This document shows positions 1-30,323 of a stretch of 64,000 nucleotides of DNA, piece after piece. Positions within the stretch are counted from its first letter, which is position 1, and the number at the start of each line of letters is the position of its first letter. Location of the stretch: positions 79,838,495-79,902,494 of the forward strand of contig NC_082597.1 in assembly GCF_030936135.1 (NCBI RefSeq), in the 5' to 3' direction. Source of the DNA: Gavia stellata. Lineage: Eukaryota; Chordata; Aves; Gaviiformes; Gaviidae. The notes below the pieces were generated by a model. The model saw nothing but the letters and a program-made list of their open reading frames with translations, ran no database searches and was not told the origin of the DNA. Position numbers and translations under genes: made by a program.

Positions 1-3000
1 CTGTTAAGAGGGTCACTGGGTTTTTAGGTATGTCTGCTATCAGGGTTTTTCCCAGATCTACTGTGTTGGGGGTAACTATTACTTTGGCTGCCAGGAACCT
101 GATGTTGAACATGGATGCATTTGACGCAGTGTGGACTGACAGACTTCTGCGACTCCGCTTCATATTGCAGACACAGTGTACCCTCTGCCAGTCGGTCAAG
201 GAGCCAAGCCTGCACGTGTCTTCTTTCCACAGACTTCGAACCCCATCCAGAAATAAGCACTGATCACTGAAAATGTGTATGCTCACCAGTCTCTGGGTTT
301 GATACCTTGTGACATAGGGTGTCAGCAAGACAAGGGAGATGTTGTGAGTGTCTGTATGGCTTCCTTGAGCTGAGGCTCTCAGCAGTGGCTCTGGGAGACA
401 GATAATATAGGGAGCCTTAATGTTACAGTCAGCGCTAGCTGTCTCGTTTTTGCTTGCAACTGTTGGCATGTTGTGAAAAGCAGCAAACGAGGCTATGGGA
501 TGAGCATGAGTGATGTTGGCACCTGTAAATACTAGCACCGTGAAAGTAACTTTTAATTTTGTCAGTATCTGGATGTATATGCTCTTGGTATTTCTGTTGA
601 CTTCAAAACTAAATCCTCCAGTTGTGTAAGCTTGTGTTTTATCAGGCCCCATTGCTAATTGAAAAGTTGAAGATTCCTTATCTTTCCTAGCAATAGTAAT
701 TTCTGCTCCTTCAGGCACGATCCCTAGTAGATCCCCATTAGCCTTGGTCTCTGCCATTTTGAACCCCAAGACCATTGTTGCAATTTCTGATGTATAACCT
801 AACCAAGGGAAGGGGTTCTTGTCAAACTCAAAAAGGGCAGTGGAAATCACAGCATCATAGGGCAATCCTGAATAATTTCCCTTTTTCAGTGATGGATAAA
901 AGCAATTCCTGCAGGTGTTTCTGGTAGAGAAAGCATTGGCAATGTTCCAGGTTTCATCTTTCTTCAGAGTAATATTCCAGTGTTTTGTTTCCATTAGAGT
1001 TTCTGTTTCTCCAGGGACTTTGCCCTGGAAAACTATCTCTGTTAAATTTTCCATGATAGAGAAGACTTGTTTAACTCCACTTACATTGACATTCCTGCGA
1101 TGCAGAAGAGCAGCTCTCAGGATGTTGGACAAGCATCTTAGTATTCCACTGGTCTGAATTTCTGCTTCCTCAGACCAATGGCTCTCGTTCCTCTGTATCT
1201 TCAGCACTCCTGTTACTTCTGTCAGTTTTTTAATGGCAAGGTCTTGTGATCTAACATTCACTTCGCTGGCTTCCTCTGTGACTTCGGAAAGGGAAGCAAC
1301 TACTTGGTTGATTTCCATTGTGCTCTCAACTGAAATATTCAGGGCTGTTTTAATCAGGCTTTCCCGAAACTGAGCCTTAGGGAGCTGGAGAGCTGGTGCG
1401 GCTTTAATATAGTTTAAGACTGAGGCTGCCAGATAAGCCAAATAACCAGCACTAAAATAATCTCCAGTCTGGAGATAAGATGTCATCGGTGCGCTTAAAC
1501 CAGTCACTGAGGCCAGCAGTTCATGAAACACAACAGCTAGTGGTCGACTGTTAACTGGGTTCCGTACGCGGACATATAAACTCACTTGGGTAAACGCCCC
1601 AAGGGAATTGCGAACTTGAACGTAAAGTGTCAAGGTGTACTTCTGAGACGGCACTCCAATTGGTAGAAAAGATGGAGGAGTTTTAGGCTGATAACCAAAG
1701 TACAGAATTGTGCCAAAAGTATTTTCCTCCACAGAAGTTATTTTGGTAGTTTTGGGTACATTGGAAGCTACTATCACTTTATACGTCAGAGGTAAATTGC
1801 TGTCAGAAAATCCACTGCATTGAACAATAAATTTTGTCAGGAAGGCTGTACCCCAGTGTGGGTTGATGGTACACTTTCCAGCCCTAGGAGGAGAATTTAC
1901 CTTAAATGCGTGTCTGTAGATTGAGGACCTACCATCCCAGGTAGTTACTTTTAACAGAAGTATGTAGGATCGATGTGCAGTCTTTGTAAAAGTCAGAGCA
2001 TGTATAGACAGGTAAGCCCCAGACCTCCCCGTTGAGGTTCTGGAAGACCAGTCGAAGCTAATTTCTGAAGAGTTTTCTGAAAAAAGGGACCAGTGGTAGA
2101 CTGGCTGGCTGTTTGTTCTACAGTTTAGGCATTTTCCAGACAATGTAAATCTCTCTGTTGGGATTAGAGTGCTACCACAGTTTTCAAGGCATACCACATC
2201 CAGAAGGAGTGGGGAGCCGGGCTGTACGTCTACAGTTTGGTCGGCGTAACTCCTCCTCCTATCCTTTTGAATCACTAGACGAAAGTAGTAAACGGCGTTT
2301 CCTGGAAGGGATTCTGGTGGCATTGCTTGAACTGGACCTGAGGACGTTAACCATTTCAAATCCCTCTGGGCTGGATGGCATCTCTTTCCTGGGCTGACTT
2401 TCATGTTTTTATAGTCTGACACCTCTTTCGTGCAGTACCAAGTAAATGTGATTCCCTTTAGTCCTTCCTGTGAATCAGGATCGTAGGATGCAGAGCCATC
2501 GAGAGTCCAATTGTCAGAAAAACCCACTGTGCGGAACGTGCCTCCTGCAATATTTGCCACTAGATCGGTGCTCTCAATCTGAACGTAAACTTTATCTGAG
2601 CCCCTGAGGACTGTTGTGGTCCTAATCGGGGTTATCGCAACAGTGAAATAAAACAGATACAACCCATAATCTAAAGTAAAACTGGGAACAGTTAAGTGTA
2701 TCATATCTATACCATACATCAAAGAAGAGTTGATTGGTTTTGTCCAGTTTGGAATAGTTGTTGTGTCCTGAACGGGATAGATTCGCCACAGGGGCTTGAT
2801 GGATATACCAACGTTGCAGTCTACTAGCAATCTGACAAAGAGGTAAAAAGATGTCCCCCTTTTCTGGCGCAGGACAGAGGTGTGAAGAGCAGGTTTCTGA
2901 ATCTGCACGGTGTCAATGTAACAGGCTTCTTTCTGGCAAAACACTGGTGCTTCTGTGGTTTTTGCAGCATGGTTGTTGACTCTGACTCCTAAAGGAGCCC

Positions 3001-4666
3001 GTGTAAGTGCACTTCTGGTACAGTTCACTTTTGCCACGAACCCTGTGTATTTCTCTGGATCAAAGGGTAAAGCAGAGCGACGGACAAAACGTGTGGCATT
3101 TCTTACATGATCATTGTATGTGTATGTGCTATTCTGGAGAAGGTGGTCTTTTTGTGCTCCAAAAAGCTGCAGATGGAAGGTCCACTCGCACTGTAGCATC
3201 GGATGTTGTGCAGGGACAAACCACACTAAACAAGTAAAGCTCTGCAGAAAAGAAGGACGGCTGCTGCTGAAAACGTGGACTTCAAGGTCTCCTTCTGCCA
3301 GAGACGTAAACAAAGCCCTCTTCTGATTCATATAAAGGTACATATTGAACTTGTACCACTGGAAGGCCACAAACTCTATGGAGAGTAAGTAGGAGAGCTC
3401 CTTGTGCTGGTAGAACACAATGCGTGTGTTAAGGCCACCTGTAGAAATAGGGCTGTTGTTTACTTTGGTTGTGTAAAACATTCCATGGTTGTACCTGAAA
3501 ATGTAAGTGCTTCTGTTGGTCTTTCCCAGGTGAAGGTTGACACAGGTGGGAGTTTCTGTGCCTGCAGTTAGGCTCAGGGTACCATTGAGTAGATGTAGTT
3601 CTCCTGTCAATTCTTCAAACCTCTTTCCATCGACATGAACATAAATGCTGGCCACCGCCAGCTCACCCGGGCTTTGAGGTTTGGAAACGGCACAGAAGTT
3701 GCTCTGCAGAGTAAAGGAACTGTAGGAATGGAGCCAACCTCCTGTAGCCTGCGTGTCCACCAGTCTGTAGGCCACTGTCCTCGGTGTAAGGGGCTGAACC
3801 CTCCAGGAGAGGCTGAGGGGCTGTTGAGGAACACTAAGGAACTTGGAGCCGACACTGAGGACATGCAGCAAGTCAGGCTCTACCTTGAGAGAGAGGCTGA
3901 GGCTTATCTGAGGTATCTGCTCGATGCTGACTGAAGCAACATGGAGCCCGTGGTGCCTGTAGCGCACAGTCAAGCGGTAGCTGTAGTAGGTGGCACAGGT
4001 CTGCTGCAACTCGGCCGTTGGGTAGACAGCAGGTGGTGGCGTGTCTTGGTGCTCACTGCTGGGAAGGAGAAGGGTAGAGGGACTGCCTCCCCGCCTGCTG
4101 AAGCGGTACTGCCAGCTGGCACTCTTGAGGCGTGCACACCAGCCCAGCTCTACCGGCTGCCACATGTGGATCAGGTGTGTCTGCGGCCAAAGCACGAACA
4201 GCCGCATATCCTGCCCAGACGTCTCGATGCTCACATTGTGGTGAAGGCACTCGGGTGCAGCGCATGAAGCAGATGAGCATTGCACTGTCAGGAGGCTGGA
4301 GGCCACGGGTGGAGAAGCGCTTCCTGGTAGGAGGCTTGTCTGCAGCATGACCTGGCCTGACCAGCGCGAGGTGTTCTTCACCCAGACCGAGTTCAGGTAC
4401 CAGAAACAGCGTGGTGGGGGTGGCAGCCACCCCGCTTTCCTCTCTGCCTCTGTTTTTGCTCCTGGGGCGGGCTGGTAACGCAGGTTCACAGTGCTGTTCC
4501 ACAGGCATGAGACCCAGCGCTCGTTGTCCCGCCGTTGAGAGACTTGTCCATGAGGGCCCCAGCAGGTGACAAGCAGGGGTGATGGCTGGAGACAGGGGGA
4601 GGACGGCCCCCGGCCTCTGGGGCACCAAACGAACAGCTCAAGGAGGAGAAGATGGAGCGCTGCCAT
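1..4666 (-). CDS. PKDREJ: PKDREJ, polycystin family receptor for egg jelly; N-terminal 1,555 codons, runs off the left edge
   Basis: One uninterrupted minus-strand frame runs from the ATG at 4666-4664 to the window edge with no stop and no intron; PKDREJ is also single-exon in mammals. The start has a purine at -3 and G at +4, and opens a hydrophobic leader (MAALHLLLLELFVWC) suited to a signal peptide. Residues from about 545 on align with the human ectodomain: the REJ module with its WYC motif near residue 740, then a mucin-poor stretch with a paired-Cys CRNCFYP motif, then a degenerate GPS around residues 1478-1501 (W, C, W, then VHCVCN) and the conserved IPKNPVTLL just before TM1. TM1, the PLAT domain and the channel region lie outside the window. 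The family is known from sperm/testis and is thought to act in gamete interaction. About 450 N-terminal residues have no counterpart I can recall in human. The assignment is secure; the exact start is likely. Confidence 0.9.
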   Translation of the reverse strand, partial: MAALHLLLLELFVWCPRGRGPSSPCLQPSPLLVTCWGPHGQVSQRRDNERWVSCLWNSTVNLRYQPAPGAKTEAERKAGWLPPPPRCFWYLNSVWVKNTSRWSGQVMLQTSLLPGSASPPVASSLLTVQCSSASCAAPECLHHNVSIETSGQDMRLFVLWPQTHLIHMWQPVELGWCARLKSASWQYRFSRRGGSPSTLLLPSSEHQDTPPPAVYPTAELQQTCATYYSYRLTVRYRHHGLHVASVSIEQIPQISLSLSLKVEPDLLHVLSVGSKFLSVPQQPLSLSWRVQPLTPRTVAYRLVDTQATGGWLHSYSSFTLQSNFCAVSKPQSPGELAVASIYVHVDGKRFEELTGELHLLNGTLSLTAGTETPTCVNLHLGKTNRSTYIFRYNHGMFYTTKVNNSPISTGGLNTRIVFYQHKELSYLLSIEFVAFQWYKFNMYLYMNQKRALFTSLAEGDLEVHVFSSSRPSFLQSFTCLVWFVPAQHPMLQCEWTFHLQLFGAQKDHLLQNSTYTYNDHVRNATRFVRRSALPFDPEKYTGFVAKVNCTRSALTRAPLGVRVNNHAAKTTEAPVFCQKEACYIDTVQIQKPALHTSVLRQKRGTSFYLFVRLLVDCNVGISIKPLWRIYPVQDTTTIPNWTKPINSSLMYGIDMIHLTVPSFTLDYGLYLFYFTVAITPIRTTTVLRGSDKVYVQIESTDLVANIAGGTFRTVGFSDNWTLDGSASYDPDSQEGLKGITFTWYCTKEVSDYKNMKVSPGKRCHPAQRDLKWLTSSGPVQAMPPESLPGNAVYYFRLVIQKDRRRSYADQTVDVQPGSPLLLDVVCLENCGSTLIPTERFTLSGKCLNCRTNSQPVYHWSLFSENSSEISFDWSSRTSTGRSGAYLSIHALTFTKTAHRSYILLLKVTTWDGRSSIYRHAFKVNSPPRAGKCTINPHWGTAFLTKFIVQCSGFSDSNLPLTYKVIVASNVPKTTKITSVEENTFGTILYFGYQPKTPPSFLPIGVPSQKYTLTLYVQVRNSLGAFTQVSLYVRVRNPVNSRPLAVVFHELLASVTGLSAPMTSYLQTGDYFSAGYLAYLAASVLNYIKAAPALQLPKAQFRESLIKTALNISVESTMEINQVVASLSEVTEEASEVNVRSQDLAIKKLTEVTGVLKIQRNESHWSEEAEIQTSGILRCLSNILRAALLHRRNVNVSGVKQVFSIMENLTEIVFQGKVPGETETLMETKHWNITLKKDETWNIANAFSTRNTCRNCFYPSLKKGNYSGLPYDAVISTALFEFDKNPFPWLGYTSEIATMVLGFKMAETKANGDLLGIVPEGAEITIARKDKESSTFQLAMGPDKTQAYTTGGFSFEVNRNTKSIYIQILTKLKVTFTVLVFTGANITHAHPIASFAAFHNMPTVASKNETASADCNIKAPYIICLPEPLLRASAQGSHTDTHNISLVLLTPYVTRYQTQRLVSIHIFSDQCLFLDGVRSLWKEDTCRLGSLTDWQRVHCVCNMKRSRRSLSVHTASNASMFNIRFLAAKVIVTPNTVDLGKTLIADIPKNPVTLLT

Positions 4667-5151
4667 TGCGGCATGAGGTGGAGGAGAGGAGGGAGCACAG
4701 CCGTCGGAGTGCAAACTGGCAGAGGTTGACAGCTGGGGAGTCCCAGCTGCTGGAGGAGGGCTCCAGGGAGACCAGAGCCTGCTCCCCACCCTGCTCCCCG
4801 GCACCGCTGGTAAGAAAGGTGTTTAACTTTAGAAACAGCAGATCGTCTGTGGATACACCCGATGCTACAAGAAACAGGTATTTCGGGGCCAACAAGCGAC
4901 ACGAAACAGATCCGTCGGCAGCACCGCGTCTGCCTCGGTAACCGGAGCCCGGGAGACGGCCGCTGCCAACGGGCCGAACGGCACGCCCCGCAACCGCCGC
5001 CACTGGCCACGCCCACTTCTGGTTCTGCTCCGCCCACTTCTGGTCCGGCTCCGCCCACTCTTGGCCCGGCCCCGGCCGCGCCTCCTCCTCCCGTGGGGGC
5101 GGGAGGGGCGGAGCCGCTGGACGGCGGCAGCGGAGCCGCTGTGGGGGGGTC
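4667..5151. promoter_or_regulatory. Bidirectional CpG-island promoter between PKDREJ and TTC38
   Basis: The two start codons are 485 bp apart and face away from each other. The interval, and the first 350 bases of TTC38 intron 1, are very GC-rich with dense CpG and no TATA box close to either start. GC-box/CACCC-type motifs (CCGCCCAC, GGGGCGGGAGGGGCGG) lie closer to TTC38. An upstream ATG lies 9 bases before the PKDREJ start in another frame, so PKDREJ translation could be tempered by an overlapping uORF. Confidence 0.75.
5009..5071. repeat. Three 21-bp tandem GC-box-like repeats in the shared promoter
   Basis: Three consecutive 21-bp units start at 5009, 5030 and 5051. Each carries a CGCCCAC core followed by a TTCTGG or CTTGG half and a GC-rich end. 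The core fits Sp/KLF-type binding sites. The third copy is the most diverged. They lie about 80-140 bp upstream of the TTC38 ATG. Confidence 0.8.
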
Positions 5152-24761
<19,610 letters not shown>

Positions 24762-26627
24762 GTCTTTCCTCTGTGCTTCAGCTGAAATAGCAATAAGCTT
24801 ACCAATCAATATCTGGGTGCAGGGAGTGGAGGGGTGCTATGCTGTAAACCATGCTGGAGATCATAGTGGGTAAGAGCACCCTATGAGTCAAAGATCTGAC
24901 AACAATTTCCTTAAAAAATATACAGCTGTTACGTTTCAGGAAGTTGTACCTTAGATGATTCCACAAGGAAAGAAGAAGATAACCTGCTGATAATGCACAG
25001 CTTTCTGAAGCATCCCAGGACACTGCTTTTCTGGTATATTTTCCTGAAAGTTCCCCCTGACCCTGATTACATGCAGTACAGTGACAGTGCCTGGATTTCA
25101 GTCACTCATTGGCCCATTTGTTACTTCATTAATATGTTAAATAATCAGTAAACTGCTCAGGTAATTCAGATGGACCTTTTGAACACAGCTAATAGGAAAG
25201 TATGGGGCCAGAGCCAATACAGGCATAAACTGAATTCTGTATCAGCTTCCAGTCCATTCAGGCATGAGTCACAGACTCCGACATTACAGATCTGTCTGCA
25301 TTCAGGATCTCTTTCCAGGTGCCTGTTTTTAAACTCCCTCTCATAAAATGTTAAACTTTTTCCTTTCAATACAGCACCTCAGAGCTTTCTGAAATTACTA
25401 TGTGAATGAAAGCAGACAAGAGTGTAATAGCTGACTGCGACTATTCTAACATGGGTACTCCCTTGGCACTTTTAAATCTTTCAGAAAAAAAGAAAAAGAC
25501 TGGATTTCAGCTAAAACAGTACCACCTCTCAGTGGTAGTTTGGACTGGTGCCTTTGTGCTTACCTGAGCTTTTTGCAAGTGAGGCCTCACTACCCTCTCA
25601 ATGGCACAAGTCCCTGCACGTTAGCAAAGTAGAGTTTAAAGCCAATGTTAAAGCACGCACTTTATAGAGGTATCTCAGAGCAGGTGAAGAGTGGAAGGGA
25701 GCTTCCGCCGTAGAAAGAGAGCTAAGGGGAACTGACACAAAGCTTTGTCCTGGCACAAGTGATGTGACAAGCTTTGGTGCTACACATGAGGCATGATATG
25801 AGCCATGTACCTCTATGAAGTTCTGGTGCCCTGGGTTTCCTGCAGCGTAGGAGAGGTAACAGATTGTCTTGTAACAGTAATCTGGAAGTCCCTAATGAAG
25901 GGAAAGATGGCATTTCAAACCAAAACTGCACTAATGCCTCCTCTTCTTCTTCCCGAATAGAAATGCCACACCCTTCAACTGCCCAAGCCCTGGCTTTGGT
26001 ATCACATCTGCAAGCTCTCATGGGCATGCTCATGCCTGCCCCTCTTTCCTGTCCAGCTCAGGCTCTTCCCCATGTCCCACAGCAGCCCCATCCCACATAG
26101 TTTCCTCTTGACCTAAAAAAGCACTTCCGTAGCTGGCCCTGCACCCCCCCTGGAATTCCTGCATAGAGGAATAAGATGTGGAAGTGCCTTACTGCCACCC
26201 TTCTTCCCCCAGCCCTCACTTGAGGAAAAAAGTAGTTTAAAAGTCAGTGATAATTTGTGAAACCAGATAAGGGTATTGCATCCTTGCCTGCAGCCTTTTG
26301 GATCTTGTGGACAGCCGTAGTTCCCTGTTCTGCAGCTTCATTGCTGCTTTATCTGTCCAGCCATGACTGTGATTGGCTCACTCTGTGCTAAAGTTATACT
26401 AGTTTTTTACTATTATTAATCAGTGCATTTCAAGCAATGTCTTTAGACAGATAACTTTTTAATTGAGGAATATAAAAAAAAAATCTTGCTAGGGAACAAA
26501 AGCCTGAGAAATCTGCTGGCTGTTTATGAAGCATTTCATTTACGTGTTCCATTGCTACACAAATTTAAAAATGACATTTGTAGTACTTTTGATACAACGC
26601 GATTGAGAATTTTGTCTGCTTTTCATC

Positions 26628-26633
26628 AATAAA
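26628..26633 (+). terminator. Candidate TTC38 polyadenylation signal
   Basis: An AATAAA hexamer lies about 1.87 kb after the TTC38 stop, in ATCAATAAATTC, followed by GT-containing sequence. I saw no better hexamer between the stop and this point. The resulting 3' UTR would be about 1.9 kb. Confidence 0.45.
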
Positions 26634-29600
26634 TTCAAAGATGTGCTCAGTTGAGCAGCAAGTATATGACTTCTTTGTATGTATGGATGAAGCTTTTAAA
26701 TGAGTTATTCAGCTTAATTTTACAAACTTGTAACAGTCTGCGTCCTCTCTGCTTCCATGAATGTGACTAAAAGCTTTCTCATTCAACTAGTACTACACAT
26801 TTTGCCCATAAATGAGAACCTCTGGTTTGCTGCCTTACCTTCCCCTTATTTTTATCTAAAATAATTGAACCATTCTGTTTTGCTTCACCATGCTATGCTG
26901 AATCATTTTCAATTACCATTATGGAAAATAATTAACAAGCAGGTAGCTCAGTGGGAAGAACAAGCAGAAGAACTTGACCAAGGACCATGCCACCTCCTAA
27001 AAGCTCACCTTTTTTATATCTAAGCAGAGCAGTTGAAAAGCAGTTGATACAAACTTTATATAAACATCTGCTGCTTACAAAAGAGATACTGGTTTTTCAC
27101 AGGTTTTGCAAACACAAACACATCCCCATCCTTGCTTTTGTTCCATCTTTGCCACACCCATTGAAGTTAGCAGGCCAGCTTCTGTCGCGTGTCTTTTTCT
27201 GGATTAAGAGGCACAGAGGTAACAGTCCTTTGTGCTCTGCATTAAAGCCAGCATTACATCAGGAAACATCTACTTTGATGGTATTTTTCATGATCCCCAG
27301 AGTGGCTGCAAGGGCAATACCCCCACTTTACAAGCCCTTTCTGAACTGCTTTCTCAGTCATCTGTGCTGAGACCACGTACACCATCAGCTCAGCTACCCC
27401 TACAGCTGCTTCAGCCGTAGCTGTTTCTTGTAGCTCAGTGCAATAAAACAGGGAGCTGGTAATGTGCTACTGTCAGACCTGGTACTGCAATATTTGTAAC
27501 AATTCTGTTAACGTCAAGCAAGTTGAACCAAAAGCTTCTTCAGAAAGTCTTTGCTACAGTGGGTCTAGGTTTTAGGACCCATTAAAAGAATTGTTAAAGA
27601 GCTGTCTAGTTTAGACTGTTAGTGCTGTTAAGCTGTACTAAAACCTACTGTGATGATCTGTGGTAGGTGTAGGAGACTGCTGTGAAAGCGCAGCTGTCGC
27701 CCATCATCTCAAGCCTTGCCTAGGCTCCTGCCACTCAACCCCAAAGCCCTCCAGTACTACAGCTTCTTGGTGGTGTTGGTGAAGAAAGCCTATCGCAGCA
27801 TCAGTGGCATCACGACCAACTATCCTAGCAGGTGCATTGGGCTTGAGTCATCTTTTTTGTTCACAAATCAAGACCCGATTTATTAACCCAGGGCGAAGCA
27901 TGTTTTTTTTTAAACAAGTTTTCAACCCATGTTTTCCTGATAAAAAGGCATAAATATAGATCTTTTCAAATACAAAATAAAGGCCTCAGTCAGCTGCAGG
28001 AACCTCTGCAAGCAATAGCTTTAACTTCTTTGTACGCGTAGCTACTGACCAAGACCGTTCGAGAGGATATTGTGCCTACCTGTGTACATCCACCATGCAG
28101 TCTCACAGGCCACGACAAGACTTGGCATCAGTGAACGGGCTTGTTCCGAGGCCTTGAGTCTTTTTCCTGAAAAACGGCACTGCAGTTGTCTTCCGGACTC
28201 CCACTCGCAGCTGCCTTATCCTTAAGATGTCAGAACCCAAAGAGCAGCTGTGCCAGCGGGCTGCACGTTCACAGCTTTCACTTCTTCAGAGCTGTTGCCA
28301 ACGTAGCATCTTTTTTTTGCAGAGGCTTGAATGTGCCAGGAAGCAAAACAAAGCCCCAGAGCCTTGCTGGGGCTAGGAAACTCTGCTCACACCATTCGAT
28401 GTCACAGATACCTCAAAACACTCTCCATCTTAATACTTGAATGGTTTTGGGCAGGGTGGAAGGAGGAGACACAACTAACAGAGCTGCTGACTAGCTGACT
28501 GCTAGGATTGCATCTGGCCTATGCTTCATTGTAAGCAAACTAGCTGGTTGGCACCCCAGCTCACAGGGGTAGACTGGAAAAAAATTATATTCAGAGGTAA
28601 AAATGCAATCAACTTGCTAAGATTTTTTTTAAAATAAAAAATTCACAGCGGTGCTGCTCATAACACATTCTCTGGTGCCGTTCTCTAAACTCTTTCTGTG
28701 CCTTGAAACACGAGAAGTAGGTATTCCCTCAGTTTAAAGACAGGAACAAAAAGAAGGCATCCAGAAGCCAAGAGCAGCAGGATCCGTGCTTATGAGTAGC
28801 CCCTATAATGCTGTGCCTAAAAGAAGGTGGTTACGGATTAAACACAGAACGTGCCCTTAGCAAATGCATTTTTAGCCTTTTCTGAACAAGATTGTTCTGC
28901 GCCTATTGAATTCCCTGAAAGCTATTAATCAGGTTATAATATTAGGCTAGTGAATGAGGCAGATACAGCAGGGCAGTCAATAACCTGCTTTTAACCAACC
29001 CAGAAATCCAAGAAAAGAATCAGCAGTGACAAATCAAAGTGCTGTTACCACATGTAGGCTATTTCAGATAAAAAAACGTCCCACAAGTGGCAGTCTCAAT
29101 AGGCAGTGCTAGGATTGCCAGAAAAAAGCAAATGTGGTTTCTGCTCAGAGTCACTAGGAATGAAAAAAAACCGGACTTCCCAAGCTCTCTTGGTTATCAC
29201 GAAAACACACTTTGATTTGGTCTTACCTCGAAGCCGGCTTGTTGCAGCAACAACTGGAACCATAATGCAGCCCAGTGGCTACCCAGCTGCCACACAAGGC
29301 AGTATGCCTTTCCTCTCACACACTGTGCCTCTCGCCACGCTCAGAGGGCAAAGGACTACACTCAGCCTGGGGCGAGTGTGGCATTCCTCTTGTGCGGGGT
29401 TTTCTTGGCGTCAGTCAGGAAGAGGCTGAGGTGCCAGTAGATGGGAGAACCATTTTTTTCTCTACGCTCCATCCTTCTGCCTTCAGAGTATGTTTTTTCT
29501 AGCTTGCTTCCCTCTTCAGCTCTGTTACACAGACGGAAGTTCTTGTCTTCCTTCCTTCCCCAGAGCGGCTCTCACCTACAGCCCAACCCCGCCACCCATT

Positions 29601-30317
29601 AAACAGCCAATAGCCTGCGCACCAGAGAGTTGTACCCCCACCCGGCAGCATTTCTTGCCAGACCTGCGGAAGCGCAGTTTTGACAATGTGAAGCACAGCA
29701 CTGGAGTTGCAGTTTCTTCCCTTGTTCTTCCTCTAGATTTTGTGATTTGGACTGATTTTAAGTTGTCAGCATCTCACTGGCATTCTCCATATAGTTGCCT
29801 GTCTTGTAGCTTGTCACAGCGCAGCACTGTGTCTTAGAGGTGCTTAGTTCAGATTCTTTGTAAGTTCCTCATCTAGATACTCAAAAAAGTACATCCTTAG
29901 AATAAGTCAATACCTGACTACTTCTACATATTAAAACCAGTAGTTCTGCTACTACTTCACCTTATTCTTTCCCCCTTTTTTAGGACTTTAACAACTGCTC
30001 AGAGCAGCTGTTTAATTACATGGAATCCAACCAAACTACCACAGCACTTAATATTAAGGGTATCTGAGTTAGGAAGTTCATTTACAGAGATATTCTCCAT
30101 GAATCAGGCTGTATTCTAGCCTTCATACTTAGCTAAGCATCTGAACTAAAATGCAAAACTACAGCCATGCAGTTCCCCGGTCTAGAAACACGGATGAAAG
30201 GAAGACACTGAGCACGTGTATTAAGCAGTTAGTTCACTAGGTCTGTTTAGTTGCATCCTAAGTTTACCTATGGAGACAAACTGCACACTAACAAGCAAAA
30301 AGTGAGTGAGAACACAT

Positions 30318-30323
30318 TTTATT
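30318..30323 (-). terminator. Candidate ZC3HAV1 polyadenylation signal
   Basis: TTTATT on the plus strand is AATAAA on the gene strand, about 1.67 kb past the ZC3HAV1 stop. ATTAAA variants at about 30414 and 30457 (gene strand) are alternatives. Confidence 0.3.

Noticed and set aside
1-4000. PKDREJ as a pseudogene, since only short frames with both start and stop appear on the minus strand here
   Set aside because: Reading the strand codon by codon from 4666 gives no stop; the frame arithmetic closes exactly at the window edge (codon 1,555 at positions 4-2).
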